The translations under genes were made by a program, and so were the position numbers. Shown here piece after piece: positions 1 to 6,483 of a stretch of DNA of 6,556 nt (position 1 is its first letter; the number at the start of each line of letters is the position of its first letter). The notes under the pieces were generated by a model. The model was not told the DNA's origin. It worked only from the letters and a program-made list of their open reading frames with translations, and searched no databases. Source of the DNA: Burkholderiales bacterium (GTDB lineage: Bacteria; Pseudomonadota; Gammaproteobacteria; Burkholderiales; JAEUOS01); the NCBI GenBank assembly GCA_947456845.1, contig CANGUJ010000229.1, positions 1 to 6,556 on the forward strand, read 5' to 3'.

Positions 1-153
1 CTTCACCCTGGCCCCCAGCCGCCGCAGGCGCGGCCGATTGGCCGGGGTGGAGGTCACGGCCGTCACCGCGCCGCGCGGTGCATGCGCTGCGAGGATGCGT
101 TGACCGATGTCGCCGGCGCCCAGCAGCAGCGTCTTCCTGAATGTCCTGTCCAT
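1..153 (-). CDS. NAD(P)-binding Rossmann oxidoreductase/epimerase-like protein, N-terminal part (partial)
   Basis: The minus strand reads an open frame from ATG at 153 to the window edge, giving 51 residues beginning MDRTFRKTLLLGAGDIGQRI. The stretch TLLLGAGDIG (residues 8-17) is a beta strand followed by the GxGxxG dinucleotide-binding turn (G12, G14, G17). After it comes a second strand (AVTAVTST, about residues 29-36) and a basic, Leu-rich helix ending LRRLGARV. This fits the start of an atypical SDR or NAD-dependent epimerase-like protein. The basic residues after the second strand would suit NADP(H), but that is inference. The catalytic region lies outside the window, so the reaction cannot be named. 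Two in-frame GTG codons (159-157 and 156-154) directly precede the ATG, so the start could be up to two codons earlier. It is divergent from the flavoprotein gene with only about 23 bases between the starts. Confidence 0.72.
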   Translation of the reverse strand, partial: MDRTFRKTLLLGAGDIGQRILAAHAPRGAVTAVTSTPANRPRLRRLGARVK

Positions 154-163
154 CACCACCGAT

Positions 164-171
164 TCTATAGT
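164..171. promoter_or_regulatory. Possible shared -10 region of divergent promoters (CTATAG palindrome)
   Basis: The 23-base gap between the divergent starts contains the palindrome CTATAG (165-170), an AT-rich spot in GC-rich surroundings. It gives TATAGT (166-171) on the plus strand and TATAGA (169-164) on the minus strand, each four or five matches to the sigma-70 -10 consensus TATAAT. Neither direction has a convincing -35 box. If either is used, transcription would start about at the start codon, giving leaderless or nearly leaderless mRNAs. The lack of a Shine-Dalgarno sequence before the plus-strand gene agrees with this. It is a prediction from base pattern only. Confidence 0.3.
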
Positions 172-176
172 CCGCC

Positions 177-1211
177 ATGAGCTTCCAGGTATCGATCCAG
201 CCTTCCGCCCACCAATACAGCTGCAAGGACGGGGAAACCATCCTGCAGGCCGCGCTCAACAACGGCATCGGCCTGCCCTACGGGTGCCGCAACGGCGCCT
301 GCGGCTCCTGCAAGGGCAAGCTCGTCTCCGGCAGCATCGATTACGGCAATTATTCGCACACCGCCCTGTCCGCAGAGGAAAAGGCGCGCGGCATGGTGCT
401 GTTCTGCTGCGCCAGGCCGCTTTCGGACCTCACCATCGAGGTGCGCGAAGTCGGTGCCATCAAGGACCTGCAGGTCAAGATCCTTCCCTCGCGCGTGCAG
501 AGCATCGAACGGCCCGCCGACGACGTTGCGGTGGTCTCGCTGAAGCTGCCGGCCAACGAGCGCCTGCAGTTCCTGGCGGGCCAGTACATCGAATTCCTCC
601 TCAAGGATGGCAAGCGCCGCAGCTACTCGATGGCCAACGCCCCTCATGACGACCAGTTCGTCCAGCTGCATATCCGCCACATGCCGGGAGGGCATTTCAC
701 CGACCATGTGTTCGGCAAGATGAAGGAGCGCGACATCCTGCGCTTCGAAGGGCCGCTCGGCAGCTTCTTCCTGCGCGAGGAGAGTTCCAAGCCGATCATC
801 TTCGTCGCCAGCGGCACGGGTTTCGCCCCGATCAAGGCGATCATCGAGCATGCGGTCTATCGCGAATTCACCCGGCCGATGACGCTCTACTGGGGCGGCC
901 GCCGCCCCAAGGACATCTACATGATGGACCTGTGCCGCCGCTGGGCGGATACCGTGCCCGGCTTCACCTTCGTCCCGGTGGTGTCGGACGCGCTGCCCGA
1001 GGACAGCTGGACCGGCCGCACCGGGTTCGTCCACCGCGCCGCCGCCGCCGATTTCCCGGACATGTCCGCGCACCAGGTGTACGCCTGCGGTGCGCCCGTC
1101 GTGGTGGATTCGGCGCGGCATGATTTCGTCGCGCAATGCGGGCTGCCGGAGGACGAGTTTTTCGCCGACAGCTTCACCACCGAGGCCGACATCGCCAAGG
1201 CAGGGGCCTGA
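177..1211 (+). CDS. [2Fe-2S] ferredoxin-NAD(P)H reductase flavoprotein, CDP-6-deoxy-delta-3,4-glucoseen reductase-like
   Basis: A 344-residue cytosolic electron-transfer protein. An N-terminal plant-type ferredoxin domain (about 1-90) holds the cluster motif C37-x4-C42-x2-C45 plus C77. A ferredoxin-reductase-type FAD domain (about 100-200) carries R-S-Y-S at 148-151, the FAD-binding RxYS motif. An NAD(P)H-binding domain (about 205-335) has GTGFAP at 213-218 and CGAP at 304-307, and ends in an aromatic-rich EFFADSF segment. This order matches one-polypeptide reductases that pass electrons from NAD(P)H through FAD to [2Fe-2S], such as AscD/E3 and phenol or methane monooxygenase reductases. Betaproteobacterial homologues are commonly labelled CDP-6-deoxy-delta-3,4-glucoseen reductase, but no deoxysugar genes are present here, so the true electron acceptor is unknown. 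The ATG at 177 gives the usual family N-terminus (MSFQV) although no Shine-Dalgarno sequence precedes it. It is the first gene of a unit with the ACT and DUF711 genes, the next start lying 1 base after its stop. Confidence 0.9.
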   Translation: MSFQVSIQPSAHQYSCKDGETILQAALNNGIGLPYGCRNGACGSCKGKLVSGSIDYGNYSHTALSAEEKARGMVLFCCARPLSDLTIEVREVGAIKDLQVKILPSRVQSIERPADDVAVVSLKLPANERLQFLAGQYIEFLLKDGKRRSYSMANAPHDDQFVQLHIRHMPGGHFTDHVFGKMKERDILRFEGPLGSFFLREESSKPIIFVASGTGFAPIKAIIEHAVYREFTRPMTLYWGGRRPKDIYMMDLCRRWADTVPGFTFVPVVSDALPEDSWTGRTGFVHRAAAADFPDMSAHQVYACGAPVVVDSARHDFVAQCGLPEDEFFADSFTTEADIAKAGA

Positions 1212-1212
1212 G

Positions 1213-1521
1213 ATGGCCATGCTGCCCGAGGCGGGCCCCGCAGCCGGCGGCAACCGCGCCATCGTCACCGTCATCGGCGTCGACCGCGTCGGCATCATCG
1301 CCGCAGTCGCCACCATGCTGGCCGAGGCGCAGGTGAACATTCTCGACATCTCGCAATCGATCATGCAGGAATTCTTCGTCATGATCATGATGGTCGACCT
1401 CGCTCGGTCGCCCAGTGGTTTCGACGAACTGAAGGCGGCCCTGAACGAGCGCGGCAACGCGATGGGGCTCAAGATCGACATACAGCGCGAAGACGTGTTC
1501 AAGCTGATGCACCGGGTCTGA
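1213..1521 (+). CDS. ACT-domain protein, UPF0237 family
   Basis: A 102-residue protein that is a single ACT domain, a fold that usually binds amino acids or other small ligands and often works as a dimer. The ACT core begins at about residue 15 (RAIVTVIGVDRVGIIA), continues through VNILDISQSIMQEFF (41-55) and MIMMVDL, and ends with the family tail EDVFKLMHRV. UPF0237 members are usually about 90 residues; this one has roughly 14 extra N-terminal residues rich in Ala, Gly and Pro. The start at 1213 is favoured because AGGGG at 1202-1206 sits 6 bases upstream; the second ATG at 1219 would be 12 bases away. It lies 1 base after the reductase stop and 4 bases before the DUF711 gene. The ACT/DUF711 pairing is conserved in many bacteria, including Streptococcus pneumoniae (SP_0238/SP_0239, from memory), suggesting that the ACT protein senses a ligand for, or regulates, its partner. 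The ligand is unknown. Confidence 0.92.
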   Translation: MAMLPEAGPAAGGNRAIVTVIGVDRVGIIAAVATMLAEAQVNILDISQSIMQEFFVMIMMVDLARSPSGFDELKAALNERGNAMGLKIDIQREDVFKLMHRV

Positions 1522-1525
1522 CGCG

Positions 1526-2908
1526 GTGTCCATCTCCAGCTACTCCCCGCAGGAAATCGTCGAAACCATCCGCATGGTGCAGATGGAACGCCTCGACATA
1601 CGCACCATCACCATGGGCATTTCGCTGCGCGACTGCGTCAGCGAGAATCATGCGCGCCTGGCCGACCGCATCTACGACAAGGTATGCCGGATGGGCAGCG
1701 GACTGACCGCCGCCGGCGCCGCCATCGCCCGCGAGTACGGCATTCCGGTCACCAACACGCGGGTTTCGGTGACCCCGGTGGCGATCATCGCCGAAGGAGT
1801 GGGCGACTGCGCCGGCCGCGACGCCATGCTGGGCGTGGCGCGTGCGCTCGACCGGGCCGCGCGCGAGATCGGCGTCAATTTCATCGGCGGCTATTCGGCG
1901 CTGGTGCACAAGGGCGCCACGCCGGGCGACCTCGCGCTCATCGATTCCATCCCGGAGGCGCTTGCCTCCACCGAACGGGTCTGCGGTTCGGTGAACATCG
2001 GCTCGACCAAGTCGGGCATCAACATGGACGCCGTGGCGATGATGGGCCGGGTGGTCAAGCGGGCCGCCGAACTGACGGCGGCGGCAGACGGCCTGGGCGC
2101 GGCCAAGCTGGTGGTGTTCTGCAACGCGGTGGAGGACAACCCCTTCATGGCCGGTGCGTTTCACGGCGTGGGCGAGGCCGATGGCGTACTCAATGTCGGG
2201 GTCTCCGGCCCGGGCGTGGTGTTGCGTGCGGTGCAGGCGGCCCCGGCTGCGGATTTCGGCGAACTTGCCTCGATCATCAAGCGCACCGCCTTCAAGATCA
2301 CGCGCATGGGTGAACTGGTGGGCCGCGCCGCCTCGGCACGCCTGGGCGTGCCCTTTGGCATCGTCGACCTGTCGCTGGCGCCGACGCCCGCCATCGGCGA
2401 TTCGGTCGCGCGCATTCTCGAGTCGATGGGCCTGTCGCGGGTTGGCGCACACGGTTCGACCGCCGCGCTGGCGCTGCTCAACGACGCCGTGAAGAAAGGC
2501 GGCGCGATGGCTTCCAGCCATGTGGGCGGCCTGTCCGGCGCCTTCATCCCGGTGTCCGAGGATATCGGCATGATCGAGGCGGCGGGCATGGGCGCGCTGT
2601 CCTTCGACAAGCTCGAGGCGCTGACCGCGGTGTGCTCGGTCGGATTGGACATGATCGCCATCCCGGGTGACACCCCGGCGTCGACCATCGCTGCGATCAT
2701 TGCCGACGAGGCGGCCATCGGCATGATCAACCGCAAGACCACCGCGGTGCGCCTGATCCCGGCGCCCGGCAAGAAGGTGGGCGACTTGATCGAATTCGGC
2801 GGACTCCTCGGTCACGCGCCGGTCATGGCGGTGAACCGCGAAAGCAGCGCGGCATTCATCGGGCGCGGCGGGCGCATTCCCGCGCCGATTCAGGCGCTCA
2901 ACAACTGA
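1526..2908 (+). CDS. PFL family protein, UPF0210/DUF711
   Basis: A full-length 460-residue soluble member of UPF0210 (DUF711). Family stretches are visible throughout: SPQEIVETIRMVQM (7-20), DIRTITMGISLRDC (24-37), GVNFIGGYSALV (116-127), STERVCGSVN (148-157), EDNPFMAGAFHGVGE (203-217), AFKITRMGELVGR (255-267), FGIVDLSLAPTPAIGDSV (277-294), HGSTAALALLNDAVKKGG (309-326), GLSGAFIPVSED (335-346) and GRGGRIPAPIQ (446-456). The family is called 'PFL' for structural resemblance to pyruvate formate-lyase barrels, but no glycyl-radical consensus is present and no reaction is established. It starts with GTG at 1526, four bases after the ACT stop. An in-frame TGA at 1505-1507 excludes much earlier starts, and the next Met is residue 18, inside the conserved start. 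The Shine-Dalgarno sequence is weak (GGG at 1514-1516), so translation probably depends on coupling to the ACT gene. Confidence 0.93.
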   Translation: MSISSYSPQEIVETIRMVQMERLDIRTITMGISLRDCVSENHARLADRIYDKVCRMGSGLTAAGAAIAREYGIPVTNTRVSVTPVAIIAEGVGDCAGRDAMLGVARALDRAAREIGVNFIGGYSALVHKGATPGDLALIDSIPEALASTERVCGSVNIGSTKSGINMDAVAMMGRVVKRAAELTAAADGLGAAKLVVFCNAVEDNPFMAGAFHGVGEADGVLNVGVSGPGVVLRAVQAAPAADFGELASIIKRTAFKITRMGELVGRAASARLGVPFGIVDLSLAPTPAIGDSVARILESMGLSRVGAHGSTAALALLNDAVKKGGAMASSHVGGLSGAFIPVSEDIGMIEAAGMGALSFDKLEALTAVCSVGLDMIAIPGDTPASTIAAIIADEAAIGMINRKTTAVRLIPAPGKKVGDLIEFGGLLGHAPVMAVNRESSAAFIGRGGRIPAPIQALNN

Positions 2909-2938
2909 GGACGGGCCGGCCTACTCGCCCAGGTAGGC
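2909..2938. other. Convergent gene junction with small inverted repeats, no clear terminator
   Basis: Only 12 bases (2909-2920) separate the DUF711 stop from the livF stop. The junction holds the 8-base palindrome GGCCGGCC (2914-2921) and an overlapping 6-bp stem, GCCTAC at 2919-2924 with GTAGGC at 2933-2938 around an 8-base loop, partly inside the 3' end of livF. Neither is followed by a T run in either direction, so I do not call an intrinsic terminator. The two transcripts probably overlap at their 3' ends or end by Rho. Confidence 0.35.
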
Positions 2939-3634
2939 GGCACGCACTTGCGGATCGTCGAGCAGGTCGCGCGCCGGGCCGGTGAGGGTGATCTCCCCGC
3001 TCTCCATCACATAGGCGCGCTGGCAGGTCTCCAGCGCCATGCGGGCGTTCTGTTCCACCAGCAGGATGGTCACGCCGGTCCGGGCCACCGCGGCGATGGT
3101 CTCGAAGATCTTCTCCACGATCAGCGGCGCAAGCCCCATGCTGGGTTCGTCGAGCAGGAGCAGGCGCGGGCGGGACATCAGCGCGCGGGCGATGGCGAGC
3201 ATCTGCTGTTCGCCTCCCGACATGGTGCCGGCAGACTGCTGATAGCGCTCCTTCAGGCGCGGAAACAGGCCGAGCATGCGTTCGCGGTCTTCCGCGACAG
3301 CGTGTTCGTCGTCGCGCACGTAGGCGCCCATCGCGAGATTTTCCGCCACGGTGAGCTGGCCGAACACCCCGCGTCCCTCCGGCACCAGCGCCAGGCCCTG
3401 GCGGACCAGCGCGAACGAGCGTACGCCGGCGATCGATTTGCCGGCATAGGTGATGCTGCCGGCGGCCGGCTCGAGCAGTCCCGCGACGGCCTTGAGCGTG
3501 GTGGTCTTGCCGGCGCCGTTGGCGCCGACGATGCAGGCCATCTCGCCTTCGTTGACGGTGAGGTCGATGCCCTTGACGGCGCGGATGCCGCCGTAACGCA
3601 CCTCGACCTTTTCGAGATTGAGCAGGGCGGGCAT
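2921..3634 (-). CDS. livF: LivF: ABC importer ATP-binding protein, branched-chain amino acid type
   Basis: A 237-residue ATPase, one of two nucleotide-binding subunits driving the HAAT-family importer on the cytoplasmic face of the membrane. Walker A is GANGAGKT (37-44), the signature is SGGEQ (139-143), and Walker B is LLLLDEP (158-164) with catalytic E163. It shows typical LivF features: VPEGR (84-88), with Glu where most ABC ATPases have the Q-loop Gln, and LLVEQN (191-196), with Q195 where the switch His normally lies. The C-terminal RAAYLGE is the usual LivF ending. Length is normal for the family. The start ATG (3634-3632) shares one base with the livG stop (TGATG). No Shine-Dalgarno sequence stands out, so it is probably translated by coupling to livG. 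It is last in the unit. Substrate cannot be read from the ATPase; branched-chain amino acids, other hydrophobic amino acids, amides or aromatic compounds are all possible. Confidence 0.95.
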   Translation of the reverse strand: MPALLNLEKVEVRYGGIRAVKGIDLTVNEGEMACIVGANGAGKTTTLKAVAGLLEPAAGSITYAGKSIAGVRSFALVRQGLALVPEGRGVFGQLTVAENLAMGAYVRDDEHAVAEDRERMLGLFPRLKERYQQSAGTMSGGEQQMLAIARALMSRPRLLLLDEPSMGLAPLIVEKIFETIAAVARTGVTILLVEQNARMALETCQRAYVMESGEITLTGPARDLLDDPQVRAAYLGE

Positions 3635-4434
3635 CAGACGTGGGCCCGGGTCGCGCTGGTGGTGCCGGTGCCGAGGTAGGCCTCGATGACCTTCGGGTCG
3701 CGGCGCACCTCCGCCGGCACGCCTTCGGCGATCGGGCTGCCGTAGTCGAGCACCAGCACGCGATCGGACAGCCCCATCACCAGCTTCATGTCGTGCTCGA
3801 TAAGCAGCACCGTGGTGCCGTCGGTGCGGATGCGCTCGATCAGATTGCGCAGGTCGGCGGTCTCGGTGGCGTTCATGCCGGCGGCCGGCTCGTCGAGCGC
3901 GAGGAGCTTCGGGTCGGTGGCAAGCGCGCGGGCGATCTCCAGGCGGCGCTGCTCCCCGTAAGGCAACTGGCGCGCCGAGTCGTCCGCCCGCCGCGCGAGG
4001 CCGACATAGGCCAGCAACTCACGCGCGCGCGCCTCGATGCCAGCTTCCTCGCGACGCGTGGCGGGGTTGCGCAGGATCGCGCCGAGAACGCCGGCGCGGG
4101 TGCGGACATGCCGGCCGATCATCACGTTCTCCAGCGCGGAGAGGTTGGCGAACAGGCGGATGTTCTGGAAAGTGCGGGCGATGCCTCGCTCGGCCACCTG
4201 GTGCGGCTTGAGGCCCGCCATGGAAGCGCCGTCGAAGACGAAACTGCCGGCATCGGGCTCGTACACGCGGGTGAGCACGTTGAAAAGCGTGGTCTTGCCC
4301 GCGCCGTTCGGGCCGATCAGGCCGTAGATCTCCCCGCGACGGATCGTGAACCCGACATCCTTGAGCGCGAGGATGCCACCGAAGCGCTTGGTGACGCCAC
4401 CGGCGGCGAGCAGGGCTTCCGGCGCGGCGGTCAT
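3634..4434 (-). CDS. livG: LivG: ABC importer ATP-binding protein, branched-chain amino acid type
   Basis: A 266-residue ATPase, partner of LivF in the same importer. Walker A is GPNGAGKT (41-48), the Q-loop is RTFQNIRLF with Q90, the signature is the LivG-type variant LPYGEQ (157-162) instead of LSGGQ, Walker B is LLALDEP (177-183), and the switch His is H214 in IEHDMKLVMGLSDR, a LivG hallmark. The C-terminal EAYLG is typical and is followed by a short Thr/Ala tail. The frame stays open far upstream across livM, but the protein starts at ATG 4434-4432. There the family N-terminus begins, GAGG (4446-4443) sits 8 bases upstream, and the ATG overlaps the livM stop in an ATGA (4434-4431). LivG retains the switch His that LivF lacks, so the two ATP sites are probably unequal (inference from the motifs). 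Confidence 0.95.
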   Translation of the reverse strand: MTAAPEALLAAGGVTKRFGGILALKDVGFTIRRGEIYGLIGPNGAGKTTLFNVLTRVYEPDAGSFVFDGASMAGLKPHQVAERGIARTFQNIRLFANLSALENVMIGRHVRTRAGVLGAILRNPATRREEAGIEARARELLAYVGLARRADDSARQLPYGEQRRLEIARALATDPKLLALDEPAAGMNATETADLRNLIERIRTDGTTVLLIEHDMKLVMGLSDRVLVLDYGSPIAEGVPAEVRRDPKVIEAYLGTGTTSATRAHV

Positions 4435-5483
4435 CCGCGCCGCCTCACCGATGCGGGCAGGATGCCGGAAGGGCGGAACAGCATCATCAGCACCAGCGCC
4501 AGGCCGAAGAGCAGCATGCGAATCACCTCGGGCTCGATGATCATCCTGCCGAAGGCCGCCTTCTGCAGGGGCTCGACCGTGTAGCGCAGTATCTCCGGCA
4601 CGAAGGTCAGCAGCACGGCGCCGAGCACCACACCCCAGATGTTGCCCATGCCGCCCAGCACCACCATGGCCAGCACCATGACCGATTCGACCAGGATGAA
4701 GCTTTCCGGGCTGATGAAGCTCTGCATCGAGGCGAACATGCCGCCGGCGATGCCGCCGAAGGACGCGCCCATGGCGAAGGCCAGAAGCTTGACCGAGGTG
4801 GTGTTGATGCCCATGGCGCGGGCGGCGATCTCGTCCTCGCGGATCGCCTGCCAGGCGCGGCCGATGCGCGAATCCTGCAGGCGCATGTTGACGATCAGCA
4901 CGACGACCAGGAACAAGAGCAGCAGGTAGTAGTACTTGATCGGCCCGCTGAAGGCGAGGCCGGCGAACTTGCTGGTGGTGGAAAAATCGAGTTCGCCGAT
5001 GCGCACCGGGTCGATGCGCGAAATGCCCTGCGGGCCGTTGGTGATATTGACCGGGCGCGACAGGTTGTTGAGGAATATGCGCACGATCTCGCCGAAGCCC
5101 AGGGTTACGATGGCGAGGTAGTCGCCGCGCAGTTTGAGGGTTGGCGCGCCCAGCAGCACGCCGAAAATGCAGGCCGCCAGCGCGCCGATCGGCAGGATCA
5201 CCCAGAACGGCAGATGGATGTTGAAATGCGGCGAGGCGAGCATGGCCCAGACGTAGGCGCCGACACCGTAGAAGGCGATGTAGCCCAGATCCAGCAGCCC
5301 GGCGAAGCCGACCACGATGTTCAGGCCCAGCGCCAGCAACGCGAACAGGAGGGCCAGGTTGGTGATGCGCACCCAGGCGGTGCCGACCTGCGCGAGGGCG
5401 AAGGGCAGGGCAAGCAAGGCGGCGGCCACCAGCACCAGCCCGGCGATGGCGAGCGGCCCGCGCGGGTCCCGCGTCGCGGTCAT
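4431..5483 (-). CDS. livM: LivM: ABC importer permease subunit, branched-chain amino acid type
   Basis: A 350-residue inner-membrane permease that forms the transport channel with LivH. Hydrophobic segments suggesting membrane helices lie near residues 11-31, 41-60, 66-82, 92-112, 120-138, 185-199, 232-252, 262-279, 282-298 and 322-336. The family motif LGLNIVVGFAGLLDLGYIAFYGVGAY runs through 52-77. A cytoplasmic coupling-helix region, GRAWQAIREDEIAARAMGIN (208-227), should contact the ATPases. A likely periplasmic loop (about 140-183) precedes the run YYYLLLLFLVVVLIV (184-198). The C-terminus LFRPSGI is typical. The start ATG (5483-5481) overlaps the livH stop in an ATGA, with GGGAG (5495-5491) 7 bases upstream. 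Its last bases overlap the livG start by 4. Length is in the normal range. Confidence 0.95.
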   Translation of the reverse strand: MTATRDPRGPLAIAGLVLVAAALLALPFALAQVGTAWVRITNLALLFALLALGLNIVVGFAGLLDLGYIAFYGVGAYVWAMLASPHFNIHLPFWVILPIGALAACIFGVLLGAPTLKLRGDYLAIVTLGFGEIVRIFLNNLSRPVNITNGPQGISRIDPVRIGELDFSTTSKFAGLAFSGPIKYYYLLLLFLVVVLIVNMRLQDSRIGRAWQAIREDEIAARAMGINTTSVKLLAFAMGASFGGIAGGMFASMQSFISPESFILVESVMVLAMVVLGGMGNIWGVVLGAVLLTFVPEILRYTVEPLQKAAFGRMIIEPEVIRMLLFGLALVLMMLFRPSGILPASVRRRG

Positions 5484-6403
5484 GCCCGGTCTCCCACCCG
5501 TTCGCCAAGGAGGCCGGACGGCCGGAACACCAGCACCAGGATCAGCACCACGAAGGCGAACACGTCGCGGTAGTTGGAACCGAACCAGTTGTTGGTGAGG
5601 TCACCGATGTAGCCCGTGCCGAGCGCCTCGACCAGCCCCATAAGAATACCGCCCAGCACGGCGCCGCCCAGGTTGCCGATGCCGCCCAGCACCGCGGCGC
5701 AAAACGCCTTCAGGCCGAGCAGTTCGCCCATGGTGTACTGGGTCTGGCCGTAGTAGGTGCCGATCATCACGCCCGCGACGGCGGCCAGGGCCGCGCCGAT
5801 CACGAAGGTCGCGGAAATCACGCGGTTGATGTCGATGCCCATCAGTCCGGCGATGTCCTGGCGCTGCGAGGTCGCCCGCATGGCCACGCCGAGCTTGGTG
5901 CGGTAGACCAGCCAGATCAGGCCGGCCATGAGGATGAAGGAGATCAGGATGATCGCGATCTGGATGTTGGTGATCAGCGCGCCGCCCACGTTGAAATTGT
6001 GCGTCTTGATGATCTGCGGAAACGAGATCGGGCTGCGGCCCCAGATCATCATCGCCACATGCTGCAGGATGATGGAGATGCCGATGGCGGTGATGAGCGG
6101 TGCGAGGCGCGGGGCAGTACGCAGCGGCCGGTAGGCCACGCGCTCCATCAGCCAGGCCACGGCCACGCATGCCGGCACGGCCACGGCGGTGCCGATGGCC
6201 ACCACCAGGAGCGGCGGCATGCCGCTTTTCATGAGCGCGCCGATCACGCTGAAGGCCACCATGGCGCCGATCATCACCACCTCGCCGTGGGCGAAGTTGA
6301 TCAGCTGGATGATGCCGTACACCATGGTGTAGCCGAGTGCGACCACCGCGTACACGCAGCCCAGCGTCAGGCCGTTGATGATCTGCTGCAGGAATATATC
6401 CAC
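5480..6403 (-). CDS. livH: LivH: ABC importer permease subunit, branched-chain amino acid type
   Basis: A 307-residue inner-membrane permease, partner of LivM. The N-terminal motif GLTLGCVYAVVALGYTMVYG (11-30), followed by IIQLINFAHGE (31-41), is characteristic of LivH. Hydrophobic segments lie near 9-30, 42-58, 64-86, 101-121, 143-166, 196-215, 232-260 and 281-294. The coupling region MRATSQRQDIAGLMGIDINR (175-194) should contact the ATPases. It ends FRPSGLLGE, matching the LivM ending. The start is GTG (6403-6401): an in-frame TAG at 6412-6410 leaves no room for an earlier one, and the next Met is residue 27, inside the first helix. Only a weak AGG (6412-6410 and neighbouring bases) precedes it. 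It is first of the four overlapping genes, 80 bases after the stop of the upstream gene and just after a terminator-like hairpin. Confidence 0.95.
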   Translation of the reverse strand: MDIFLQQIINGLTLGCVYAVVALGYTMVYGIIQLINFAHGEVVMIGAMVAFSVIGALMKSGMPPLLVVAIGTAVAVPACVAVAWLMERVAYRPLRTAPRLAPLITAIGISIILQHVAMMIWGRSPISFPQIIKTHNFNVGGALITNIQIAIILISFILMAGLIWLVYRTKLGVAMRATSQRQDIAGLMGIDINRVISATFVIGAALAAVAGVMIGTYYGQTQYTMGELLGLKAFCAAVLGGIGNLGGAVLGGILMGLVEALGTGYIGDLTNNWFGSNYRDVFAFVVLILVLVFRPSGLLGERVGDRA

Positions 6404-6414
6404 ACGGGCCTAGG

Positions 6415-6456
6415 AAAAGGAAAACGGCATCGCCGCAGGTTGCACGATGCCGTTTT
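6415..6456 (-). terminator. Rho-independent terminator-like hairpin between the right-edge gene and livH
   Basis: AAAACGGCATCG (6421-6432) and CGATGCCGTTTT (6445-6456) form a perfect 12-bp inverted repeat around a 12-base loop (6433-6444). Within the loop, GCA and TGC can add a 3-bp inner stem. Read on the minus strand, the stem is followed by TTTTCCTTTTCC, a U-rich tail, so it should act on transcripts leaving the right-edge gene. On the plus strand it also ends in TTTT, but nothing known is transcribed into it from that side. It lies 28 bases after the upstream stop codon (6484) and 18 bases before the livH start. Whether termination is complete or partial cannot be told from sequence. Confidence 0.8.
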
Positions 6457-6483
6457 CGGGTGGGGCCGGACGACTGCGCCTGG

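Noticed and set aside
165..1502. Long open frame (445 codons) on the minus strand, antisense to the reductase and ACT genes
   Set aside because: It is a by-product of high-GC codon use on the opposite strand: low-complexity, His/Arg/Ala-rich protein, no recognisable domain, and it covers two well-supported genes.
1973..1990. RVCG at residues 151-154 of the DUF711 protein, resembling the start of the glycyl-radical motif RVxG
   Set aside because: The rest of the glycyl-radical consensus does not follow, the position is mid-protein rather than C-terminal, and as I recall other family members have Ser in place of this Gly. No activating-enzyme gene is adjacent.
1499..2815. Long open frame (438 codons) on the minus strand, antisense to DUF711
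   Set aside because: Same artefact: its His/Arg/Asp/Gly-rich translation has no family features, while the plus strand encodes a full conserved DUF711 protein.
4435..5508. Upstream extension of the livG frame, which could suggest a 624-residue fusion protein
   Set aside because: The upstream part is an Arg/Gly/His-rich out-of-frame shadow of livM. The LivG family start, a Shine-Dalgarno sequence and the ATGA overlap all place the true start at 4434.
6409..6414. CCTAGG palindrome just before the livH GTG
   Set aside because: A single 6-base palindrome with no paired site. It contains the in-frame TAG that fixes the livH start, and nothing more can be claimed.
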